A stretch of 64,000 nt of DNA, taken from JAXGXJ01 sp050943595 (GTDB taxonomy: Bacteria > Actinomycetota > Thermoleophilia > RBG-16-64-13). The stretch is taken from the NCBI GenBank assembly GCA_050943595.1, contig JBMNPM010000006.1, positions 68,274 through 132,273 on the forward strand, read 5' to 3'. Below, piece after piece: positions 52,886 to 60,685 of the stretch (positions are counted from its first letter, which is position 1; the number at the start of each line of letters is the position of its first letter). The notes below the pieces were generated by a model. The model had not been told where the DNA came from and did no database searches. It saw nothing but the letters and a program-made list of their open reading frames with translations. The position numbers were made by a program, and so were the translations under genes.

Positions 52886-53758
52886 TCATAGATCATCACC
52901 CCGGCTGCAGGTATAGTGCCACTCGACCGCATCGCCGTCTTTGAGCACGTAGGCACCGCAGCTGCAGTTGGGATACTGGCCATTGACGTTGTACATCCAG
53001 CCACTGGCGGGGCCGCCGTCAAACTCCGCGAGGCCATTTATGCGTGCAACGTAGGCGGAGCCGCTCGACCCATCAAACGTCATCGGGATACCTTTACTAC
53101 CGAGCAACCTCTTGAGCACAACGAACACCGTCTCGCCGTTCTTGAACTTGACCGTTTGTCTGCCGAGGATGGTCCTGTTGGAGACCAGCCCAGCCTTGAC
53201 CGCGTTGTTGCAGTCGATCGAGAAGGTGCATGACAGCGGAAACGGGTCTTTCGGGGCAGGCGCAGTCGTGGAGGTCGTAGCCGGCGATTGTGTGACCGGC
53301 GATTGTGTAGCCGACACACTGGGCCTGGACGGCTGAGCCGTTGCCACCCTCGCTGTTACTGTCGTTGCAGAACTCGCCGCCGCTGTCGTTATGGAGTTCG
53401 CCGTCGCTGTCATCGTCGACGAGGTCGTGTCGGGCTCCAAGGAGAGCGTTGTCGACGTATGCCCCAGAGAAGTGGAGGTGCTTGAGCCGTGCGCGGCTGC
53501 AATTGAAGTGGTGACCGATGTGGCAGTGGAATGCGCCTTCAGCGCGCCCAACTGTTCTGCAGGGACGCTTTGGCCTACGCCCGACGCTATGGAGGAGGCA
53601 GCCACCTCCGTCCCCCCTGAGGTTGCGCAGCCAACCGTCAGAAGCATCAACAGTGGCAACAGCCACAAGCAACACATCTGCAGGATACGCCGAAAGATAG
53701 AACTCTTCCGGGCCGTCCTGAGATTCGTAGGAGATGTCGTCATTTCGATTCGGCTCAT
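52886..53758 (-). CDS. Lipoprotein with Ser/Thr-rich stalk and DUF4430 domain
   Basis: 290 residues. Signal LWLLPLLMLLTVGC gives a lipobox. A stalk of about 130 residues almost entirely Ser, Thr, Ala follows. The DUF4430 domain (about 180-288) contains LSCTFSIDCNNAVKAGL, VKFKNGETVFVVLKRLL, LAEFDGGPASGWMYNVNGQY, NCSCGAYVLKDGD and WHYTC. It is the lipid-anchored counterpart of the protein at 51053. The ATG overlaps the preceding toroid-SLH gene as ATGA. A 14-bp tandem duplication (53281-53310) lies in the stalk codons. Confidence 0.83.
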   Translation of the reverse strand: MSRIEMTTSPTNLRTARKSSIFRRILQMCCLWLLPLLMLLTVGCATSGGTEVAASSIASGVGQSVPAEQLGALKAHSTATSVTTSIAAAHGSSTSTSLGHTSTTLSLEPDTTSSTMTATANSITTAAASSATTVTARVATAQPSRPSVSATQSPVTQSPATTSTTAPAPKDPFPLSCTFSIDCNNAVKAGLVSNRTILGRQTVKFKNGETVFVVLKRLLGSKGIPMTFDGSSGSAYVARINGLAEFDGGPASGWMYNVNGQYPNCSCGAYVLKDGDAVEWHYTCSRGDDL

Positions 53759-55377
53759 TTCTCAAGCACGTTGTACAGCATCTTGGCAAACTGCCCGCGA
53801 GTAGCCCAGCCCCAAGGATCGAATCTATCTGCGCTCTTGCCGTTGATGATTCCGTTGTAGACGCCGGTGGCAACAACATCACGATCGGCGGGATCGACAT
53901 CCGCAAAGCCGACATCATAGCCGGCAGGAGGAGTAGTCAAGCGATCACCGGCACCACGGACCAGCATGCGTAAGAGCTGGATACGAGTAACATCTGCGTA
54001 GGGCCGGAACGTCTTGTCGGGGAATCCGTGGATGAGTCCGTTCATCGCCGCCTCCTGCACAAAATCGAAGGGGTAGGGGACTCCGGAGGATGGCAACACG
54101 TCGTTGAACGCAGGATGGTCGGCACCTGTTATCGCCTCGTCGTGAAAACCGAAGGCCATCACCAGCATCTTGGCCACCTGGGCGCGGAGAATGTGATTGC
54201 CCGGACGGTACTCCTTGCCCTGTGGTGTGTCGTATCCACCGATGATGCCCAACTCTGCAAGCGCTCCGATGGCCACATGGTAAAGATTTGAGGAGGGCAC
54301 GTCAATGAAGGTAACGGGGGCAGTCACCGGGATGTGAGTAATCGGCACGTCGCTCATGTCGTAGAAGTTGGTCTGCCCATTGACCATCCTGAGGTAGGCG
54401 GCAAGTGCGCAGTAACCCTGCTCAGTCGCAAACTGGTCGAGCTGGCCACCCACCGTGTGCCTGAATCCGCCACCATCGAGGCTGTATTTGGACAAGGCTG
54501 AGAACAAAGTGACATCGTTCTTCACGAAACGCGGATCTGCCGGCGGATCTATTCCCAGAGTGCAAAGGGCCATGATGACCTGCGCGATGCTTTCGAGGTT
54601 GGCAACGCCGAAACACTTGTAACCACCATCTGCCTGCTGCAGGCCGGAAAGCACGAAAAGAGCTCTGTTCACGGCGGCGCGCACATCTGGATTGGCCTCC
54701 CGATAGGTGGCCAGAGCCTGAACAACCATGGCCGTGGTGTCGGGATCGGGCTCGCTGCCTGTCAAGACCCAACCGCCCCCCGCCAATTCTCTGTCCAGAA
54801 TAAACGAGATCAGGTCGTCACGGGTTGTCAGCCTACTCACGCCCCCGATGTTGGGTATGGCGTAGTCGTGAGTATCCAACGCGATGAGCGCGAAGGCGGC
54901 ACCAGTGACGTCTTGCTGAGTCACCTTGTTGTAGTCGGCCAAGTAACTCAGCAGGTTGTAGCCACCAACGTTGGTGGCGTCGATACCGAGGGCCCCCAGG
55001 GCAATGATGGCCCGGGAGTATTCGGTGTATTTGCTCGTAGAGAGCACACCGTCGTTTGCACTCAAGACTGCGACCAGATTGTCGCGGTAGGTTGCATATC
55101 TGTCGGTTGCGTCATACTCACTTCGAGCCAAACCCAGGATGGCCCATTCGCCTCCTGCGGACCCAAGGGTCGGATTGATTACGTTAGAGTAGATCCAATC
55201 GCCTGTGGCGCTGTGCATGGCCACTGCGTCAGTGTCGACCGTCGCTGTGGCGTGGATATTCGGTCTAGCGGCTACCTGCTCGAGAGATGCTGTCGCCGCA
55301 GACGCTGCCGCCGTCGGCAGGACGCCCAGAAGCAGAGCTACTGCCGCCAACACCAGAAGTAGTCTCTTCATCCGCAT
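53755..55377 (-). CDS. SLH-anchored alpha/alpha toroid protein
   Basis: About 540 residues from ATG 55377 (MRMKRLLLVLAAVALLLGVL), with AAAGGAG upstream. After the signal peptide comes the prenyltransferase-like toroid (about 60-350): GGYNLLSYLADYN, ELAGGGWVLTGSEPDPDTTA, GLQQADGGYKCFGVANLES, DGGGFRHTVGGQLDQFATEQ. The end of the domain (NGQTNFYDM) matches the lipoprotein at 51738. Three SLH repeats close it (about 360-540). Likely binds a corrinoid at the S-layer. Confidence 0.84.
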   Translation of the reverse strand: MRMKRLLLVLAAVALLLGVLPTAAASAATASLEQVAARPNIHATATVDTDAVAMHSATGDWIYSNVINPTLGSAGGEWAILGLARSEYDATDRYATYRDNLVAVLSANDGVLSTSKYTEYSRAIIALGALGIDATNVGGYNLLSYLADYNKVTQQDVTGAAFALIALDTHDYAIPNIGGVSRLTTRDDLISFILDRELAGGGWVLTGSEPDPDTTAMVVQALATYREANPDVRAAVNRALFVLSGLQQADGGYKCFGVANLESIAQVIMALCTLGIDPPADPRFVKNDVTLFSALSKYSLDGGGFRHTVGGQLDQFATEQGYCALAAYLRMVNGQTNFYDMSDVPITHIPVTAPVTFIDVPSSNLYHVAIGALAELGIIGGYDTPQGKEYRPGNHILRAQVAKMLVMAFGFHDEAITGADHPAFNDVLPSSGVPYPFDFVQEAAMNGLIHGFPDKTFRPYADVTRIQLLRMLVRGAGDRLTTPPAGYDVGFADVDPADRDVVATGVYNGIINGKSADRFDPWGWATRGQFAKMLYNVLEK

Positions 55378-55593
55378 CGCTTTTCTCCTTTGGTCCGCCT
55401 GTCGTAAGCAGGTGGCGGTTTGTTTGCAGCTTTCCGCCCTCGACAGGGCACTCGGCGGGTATCCCATCGTTGCGAGATCCCCGGACCCGCCGGAACGCAG
55501 GAGTCGAGGGTCGTCGTCAGATTTTCCTGTGTCCACGAGCGACCCTCGACCCCATCAATCCTAGTGTGCGTTTTCTAGCAACCTGCTAGTGCA

Positions 55594-56964
55594 TCATTCA
55601 CCGAGGAGTGTGAGCATGTTGTCCAAAATCTGCGCGGTCTCGCCTCGAGACATGGGCCCCCAAGGATCCGCAGCCGTCGTGGTGAGCGACAGGCCGTCCA
55701 GAAGACCGTTGAACTCAGCGAGCCTCGCGTTTTCCTCATGAACGGTCGAGAAATCACCCCAGGTCCCTGTGTAGTCCGCAGAGGGCTGGGCGAGAACGCC
55801 GGGATGCATGCTCTGGAGGGCGCGCACCACCATTGTCGCTACCTGCGCTCGGGTTACATCTTGCCAGGGTCCGAACGTGGTTGCAGTAAGACCCTTGATG
55901 ATGCTGGCCTTGTGGGCCGCAGCCACGTAGTCATGCGGATAGAGGTTGTCGGAGACTTGAGCTCCGAGATCAGCGAAGGGGCTCGTCGAACCCTCATGAA
56001 CATCGAGCTCCAGTGCAATCGTAATCATCTTGGCAAACTGAGCACGATACAGGTTGTTCTGCGAACGGTATTCGATCTGTGTGGGTGAGATGGGATACCC
56101 CTCCACGATGCCGGTACCGGCAATCTTGTGGATCGCCGCGAAGTACGGGCTGTCGGGAGCGGCGTCGCTGAATGGCACCGTGAATGTCGTGGCCTGAGTG
56201 GAGGGTACATAGAAGAAGGTGTCGTCAAAGGCCTTCTCCGCCCAAATCGAGCGCGTGCCCGGGGCGGCCCCTGTCACTGTGATCTGCCCCGCATCGTCAG
56301 AGGTCTGTGTGGCACCGTCAACATGGACGGTTGCATCGGCGATCGAGGCGAATTGGTCCGGGGTTTGGACAACAGTGGTGGCAGGGTCGAGGCCAAAACG
56401 AGCAATGTCGGCTTGGCTGTTTACTAAGCCCAGATCGTCACCGACGATGGTGAACGTGGCGCTCTGGCCGAGCGGGATGGTCGTGGGCCCGTTGACGACG
56501 AGAGCCATGTCGCTTTGAGGAGCTGTGCTGGGCGCGTTTATCCAGAGATACTCGTCACCATCTTGCGCCGCAACACTGCCTGCCCCTACCGGCGGCATGA
56601 ACCCATTGACGGCTATGAGCCACCAGTTGGTGAATGTCTCAGGATCCCCGTAGCCGGCAATCTTGTTCACGAAGGGACCGTAGGTGGAATCAGCCACCTC
56701 GATTGAGAAGCCACGGGTGACGCCCGTCAGGTGCAGCGCCGCCAGTGGATTGGCGAACGTGCTCTGAAACGAACCGCCCCCAATCAGAGGCACCGATACA
56801 TCATCAGGCACTTGGCTTGACACGTAGGGGCAGACCTCTTCACCGATGGCCTGGACACGTGTCTGGCAGGTAGTGGCGAACGCGCTCGGAGCAATCAGCA
56901 TCACGAGCAGTAGAGCGCCAACCAGGACCAGCGCAAGTTTGTAGGAACGACCTCGTTTGCTCAT
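55594..56964 (-). CDS. SLH-anchored protein with DUF4430-like domain
   Basis: 456 residues. A signal peptide ends near APSAFA. An N-terminal domain (about 50-150) has the DUF4430 pattern: ANPLAALHLTGVTRGFSIEV, GPFVNKIAGYGDPETFTNWW, LIAVNGFMPPVGAG and AAQDGDEYLWIN. An Ig-like beta region follows (about 155-270), then three SLH repeats. First gene after the upstream cobalamin riboswitch. It is the S-layer counterpart of the two membrane-proximal DUF4430 proteins. Confidence 0.8.
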   Translation of the reverse strand: MSKRGRSYKLALVLVGALLLVMLIAPSAFATTCQTRVQAIGEEVCPYVSSQVPDDVSVPLIGGGSFQSTFANPLAALHLTGVTRGFSIEVADSTYGPFVNKIAGYGDPETFTNWWLIAVNGFMPPVGAGSVAAQDGDEYLWINAPSTAPQSDMALVVNGPTTIPLGQSATFTIVGDDLGLVNSQADIARFGLDPATTVVQTPDQFASIADATVHVDGATQTSDDAGQITVTGAAPGTRSIWAEKAFDDTFFYVPSTQATTFTVPFSDAAPDSPYFAAIHKIAGTGIVEGYPISPTQIEYRSQNNLYRAQFAKMITIALELDVHEGSTSPFADLGAQVSDNLYPHDYVAAAHKASIIKGLTATTFGPWQDVTRAQVATMVVRALQSMHPGVLAQPSADYTGTWGDFSTVHEENARLAEFNGLLDGLSLTTTAADPWGPMSRGETAQILDNMLTLLGE

Positions 56965-57017
56965 TTACAGCCTCCCTCGCTGTTGTGGCGCGGTAGCTGC
57001 TGAAGCAAACAGGCTTT

Positions 57018-57052
57018 AGAAAACACAAAACCCCGCCGGGAAGCCGGCAGGG
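57018..57052 (-). terminator. Riboswitch-associated terminator hairpin (surface operon leader)
   Basis: A nine-bp stem (57031-57039 with 57044-57052, loop of four), followed on the minus strand by TTTTGTGTTTTC. It lies between the aptamer and the first SLH gene, so B12 binding probably causes premature termination. Confidence 0.78.
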
Positions 57053-57099
57053 CGCGCTTTTCCTCACCTGTCGCCGAGTACTCCATCCTCGTGGAGGTA

Positions 57100-57275
57100 C
57101 TCGCAGAGGACTGGGCAGGTTTTCTGGCTTCCGATTGATCTATCCATCCGCCTCTGCTGCCTTCCCAGGCCTCTCGGCCCAGTGACTCTCTACATGAGAA
57201 CACAGAAGCGGCAACCGGTTACAGCGACGGGATCGCGCCGGTCTCCCACCGGCTTCCCTGACACCACAGCCGCGC
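57100..57275 (-). promoter_or_regulatory. Cobalamin riboswitch upstream of the surface-protein/ECF operon
   Basis: On the minus strand the B12 box GAAGCCAGAAAACCTGCC ends at about 57115. The core GGGAAGCCGGTGGGAGACCG, then GATCCCGTCGCTGTAACCGG, lies at about 57215-57260. Together with the hairpin at 57018 it forms a complete class I cobalamin riboswitch. It is the strongest evidence that the genes down to 47799 handle a corrinoid. Confidence 0.92.
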
Positions 57276-57454
57276 CTATTACTATTTTTGTACGCGGAGC
57301 ATTGTATACGTTGGCAGAAGCGCAGCGCAAGCCCAAGCCGCGCTTTGGTATTTCTCGCCGCGCACATTCCATTGCTCAGAGTGCCTACTGGGGCTCGGGT
57401 ATCTAGCGACCTCAGTCTGTCCAAACAAGGCCACCACCCGCCCGGTGACCAGTT

Positions 57455-58774
57455 CTAATTCGCAAACTCAGACGCCGACCGGTAGATGTCCTGCACTACG
57501 CTGTTTTTAGGATTGGCCTCTGAAAGTACTCTCAGCTCCTCCAGGAGGGTGTCCCGGAGAGCCGGTCTTCCCTCCTCCTTGGCGTGGTTGAGGATGTTAA
57601 AGAGCCCTCTGGCCAGCAGTTCTCGTACCGTCGTATCATATGGATGAGCCTCGGCTAGAGCGCGCAGTTCACCAAGGAGTTCGTCGCGGCGGGTAAGGTC
57701 ACCCTCCTTCTCGGCGTCGACAAGGGTGTCAAAGAGGCCCATAGCCAGCTGCTCCCGCACTACGCCGTCCTTAGGATTGACTTCTGAAAGTATTCTCAGC
57801 TCCTCCAGGAGGGTGTCGCGGCGGGTAGGATCATCCTCCCTCTTTGCATCGATGAGGGTGTTAAAAAGGCTTTTAGCCAGCCAGTCCCGCACTACCGGCT
57901 CGTCTGGATAATTACTCGCCAGGGCTAGCAGTTCGCTAAGGAGTATGTCGCGGCGGGTAAGGTCACCCTCCTCCTTGGCGTGGTTGAGGGTGCTAAAGAA
58001 ACCTCTGGCCAGCAGTTCTCGTACCGTCGCATCATATGGATGAGCCTCGGCTAGAGCGCGCAGTTCGCCAAGAAGCTTGAGGAGTTTGTCCAGGCGGGGA
58101 AGTTTACCCTCCTCCTTGATATCGACGAGGGTACTAAGGAGACCCTTGGCCAGCAGTTCCCGCACCACGCCGTCCTCGGGATTGGCCTCCGAAAGTACTC
58201 TCAGTTCCTCTAAGAGGGTACCTCGGAGAGCCGGTCTTCTCTCGTCCTTGGCGTTGACAAGGGTTCTAAAGAGGCCTTTAGCCAGCCGCTCCCGCACAGC
58301 CACGTCGTCTGGATGAGCCTCGGCTAGGGCCCGCAATTCGCCAAGAAGTTCCTCCCAGCGGACAAGGTCGCCCTCCTTTTTGGCGTCGATGAGGGCTCTG
58401 AGGAGGTCTTTAGCCAACCGCTCCCGCATTAACGGCTCGTCTGAAGACACTGGGCGAACCTTCCCAGTATTGGGCTCTGAGGCAGCCGGCCCCGGAAATG
58501 TAGGCTGGGACGGGGGTAGCGAAACCCCGGGAAATCGAACGCGGTCGGGCTTGGCGCGGCCGTCGGCCACACCATTAAGGAGTTCTTGGCGCGCTGTGGT
58601 CTCGTTCTTGCCCACTAAATCGATGTAGATGATTGGTCCAAGAAGCCCGGTGAGGTCCACCGGACCAACACGGACGGGGATCAGCTTACGACTCCGGCCT
58701 GTAGCGTCCGCTCTAAATGCCGCCGCCCATTCGGACCGGGTGAATTCAGACTCGAGATAAGCTTGCGACAGCAC
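57455..58774 (-). CDS. Truncated TIR-domain protein with seven helical (TPR-like) repeats
   Basis: 439 codons from GTG 58774. Residues 1-75 are the C-terminal part of a TIR domain (VLSQAYLESEFTRSEW, then RSRKLIPVRVGPVDLTGLLG), keeping the glutamate helix. Upstream in frame, KHIVAV continues the domain but a TAA stop precedes it, and the first TIR strands (the usual VFVSYxxxD) are missing. A spacer is followed by seven repeats of about 44 residues, each like VRELLAKGLLSTLVDIKEEG then LLGELRALAEAHPYDA. Intact TIR-repeat proteins act in NAD-cleaving immune signalling; this copy looks disabled, or reuses an internal start. Confidence 0.65.
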   Translation of the reverse strand: MLSQAYLESEFTRSEWAAAFRADATGRSRKLIPVRVGPVDLTGLLGPIIYIDLVGKNETTARQELLNGVADGRAKPDRVRFPGVSLPPSQPTFPGPAASEPNTGKVRPVSSDEPLMRERLAKDLLRALIDAKKEGDLVRWEELLGELRALAEAHPDDVAVRERLAKGLFRTLVNAKDERRPALRGTLLEELRVLSEANPEDGVVRELLAKGLLSTLVDIKEEGKLPRLDKLLKLLGELRALAEAHPYDATVRELLARGFFSTLNHAKEEGDLTRRDILLSELLALASNYPDEPVVRDWLAKSLFNTLIDAKREDDPTRRDTLLEELRILSEVNPKDGVVREQLAMGLFDTLVDAEKEGDLTRRDELLGELRALAEAHPYDTTVRELLARGLFNILNHAKEEGRPALRDTLLEELRVLSEANPKNSVVQDIYRSASEFAN

Positions 58775-58851
58775 AGCAACGATGTGCTTTTACTTGAGCC
58801 AACCACGTAGCCGAGTCGCCTCCCGACGCCCCTCCTTCTCAAGCTAACGGC

Positions 58852-60660
58852 CTACTCCCAAGTCCCCTGCATACACGCTGCCCTGATATTCCACAGAATC
58901 TGAGCGATCTCCCCTCTCGTCGCAGTGCCGTATATATCGAACCGCTTAAGATCGATACCGGCCAGCAATCCATTGTATTCGGCCTGCCTAATGTTTTTGC
59001 CGTGAGTTGCATCGTTACCAGGCAGCACTCCGCGCCAGGTCGCCGGGGGCGTCTTCAAAAACGTCCCACACCATTCCTCCTGCTTGTGTGCGCTCCGAAC
59101 AGCAACGGTGAGAAGCTGAGCCCGAGTGATATTCGTATAGGGTCGGAAGGACCCATCCGGATAACCCTTCACCAGCCCGCTATTGGCAGCCACGGAGATG
59201 TAGCCATTCGGATAGAGGGAATCGGGCGTCTCATGCACATCCGTGAAAGAATGCCCGCCCGTATCCGGGGACACCAGCAGCTCCGCAGCAGTCACCACCA
59301 TCTTGGCAAGCTGAGCGCGCAGCACAGGGTCGTCCGGGCCGAAAATCCCGCCCCCTCTCCCCTCGATCATGCTCAAACGGCTGAGTTCGCCGATGGCCTC
59401 AGTATAGGGTGATGAATCCGTATCCAGAAACCCTGTAGGCAACGGAAAGGGAGTGGCCAGGCAGATATGTCCAGGGCTCCAGGCCACCATGCCTTCATCG
59501 ACAACCAACCGGCGGGCCCATCCAGCAGCAACCTGAGCCTGTGAATCGTCGCGAAGGTCAAGAATGCCGACACGCGCCTGCGCATCCTCCCCTTCCACCC
59601 ACGCCACCTGCCAGCCGCTCATAGTAGGGTTGGTTCCGATCACTGGTAGTACCCGCTCCTGTCTTACCCGTGGATCGTAAAGACACACACCGGCAGACGG
59701 AGACGTGTCGGCGGTCCGCAACACGCCATACTCGCTCATTCCCAGGAGATACGCGTCCTCACTGATAGTCCATACCTCTCCGGTTGAAAGGTCGCAGACA
59801 CGTAGCGGACGGTCGACCGGGGGATCGTAGTCGGTCCAGGCGACATAATCGCCTCCCAAGCGGAGGCTTCCCTTGTTGCCGCCGTCGGTGGTCATTCGCT
59901 GGGTAATCTTGCTGATTCGATCGTAGGCAAAGACCTCGACCTGCAGATCAACCCCATACGTTCCCGTTTTTCCCATCCAAACTACGTAGCGTTCGTTGCA
60001 GGAGATGTCGTCGACCCTCCACTCGTCGCTGGAGATCTTGGTGTCACTCCCGCTGGAGAGATCAAACAGGTGGATTGTAGTCCTCGAATCCGAGACTGCA
60101 GGATCACTCGTGGAAACTCGACTAATGACGGCTGTGTCTCCGCGAAGATCTTCAATTTGTCCATCGGTTTCATAGGTGGTTATGGACCCCGAGGCGGGAT
60201 TGAAGACGGCAGGACCCACACCCCAGCAATCCCAGGATACGTACCCATTTTCATGGAGACGGGCAAAAGCGGTAGTCTGAGCATCCCCCAGACGAAGCAC
60301 CCTCCCGTTAAGAGTCGAGTAGAGGAAGAGCCCCTGATCCCGAGGGCCTCCGGGAGCGCCGGGAGTGTCGGAGCTCATGCTTGCCCTACTGAAGAAGGCC
60401 CGCCGCCACAACACGTACCCATCCTTGACCTGTAGATCATCGTTCTCGATGTCGTAGTAGCTCGATGAGATGGACAACATACGCGCTGTCCAGGTTCCCT
60501 CTGTTGCCGCCGGCGCGGCTTCTGAAAAGACCGGGTGACCGAAGAACATAAGGACGGCAACCAAGAACGCAAAGGCCGACAGGCAGATGCCGTTCATGGA
60601 CACATACCAGTGCTGCTCGAGTCCACATCTCCATCTGCGCACAGCATTTCCCTGCTTCAT
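58852..60660 (-). CDS. SLH protein with beta-propeller-like ectodomain
   Basis: About 602 residues from ATG 60660 (MKQGNAVRRWRCGLEQHWYV), with AAGGAGGT eight bases upstream. A membrane/signal segment lies near residues 25-50. The central region (about 60-420) has repeated YVxW and LRLGGDYVAWTDYD-type blades, resembling TolB/WD-like propellers. Three SLH repeats follow: FLDTDSSPYTEAIGELSRLS, GGGIFGPDDPVLRAQLAKMV and YPDGSFRPYTNITRAQLLTV. Probably a surface binding or structural protein. Adjacent to the SLH metalloprotease-like gene on the same strand. Confidence 0.8.
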   Translation of the reverse strand: MKQGNAVRRWRCGLEQHWYVSMNGICLSAFAFLVAVLMFFGHPVFSEAAPAATEGTWTARMLSISSSYYDIENDDLQVKDGYVLWRRAFFSRASMSSDTPGAPGGPRDQGLFLYSTLNGRVLRLGDAQTTAFARLHENGYVSWDCWGVGPAVFNPASGSITTYETDGQIEDLRGDTAVISRVSTSDPAVSDSRTTIHLFDLSSGSDTKISSDEWRVDDISCNERYVVWMGKTGTYGVDLQVEVFAYDRISKITQRMTTDGGNKGSLRLGGDYVAWTDYDPPVDRPLRVCDLSTGEVWTISEDAYLLGMSEYGVLRTADTSPSAGVCLYDPRVRQERVLPVIGTNPTMSGWQVAWVEGEDAQARVGILDLRDDSQAQVAAGWARRLVVDEGMVAWSPGHICLATPFPLPTGFLDTDSSPYTEAIGELSRLSMIEGRGGGIFGPDDPVLRAQLAKMVVTAAELLVSPDTGGHSFTDVHETPDSLYPNGYISVAANSGLVKGYPDGSFRPYTNITRAQLLTVAVRSAHKQEEWCGTFLKTPPATWRGVLPGNDATHGKNIRQAEYNGLLAGIDLKRFDIYGTATRGEIAQILWNIRAACMQGTWE

Positions 60661-60685
60661 CCAACACACCTCCTTAACATACATC

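Noticed and set aside
57455..58774. The regular repeats in this gene as a CRISPR array
   Set aside because: They are in-frame protein repeats of about 132 bases with no constant short repeat and unique spacers.
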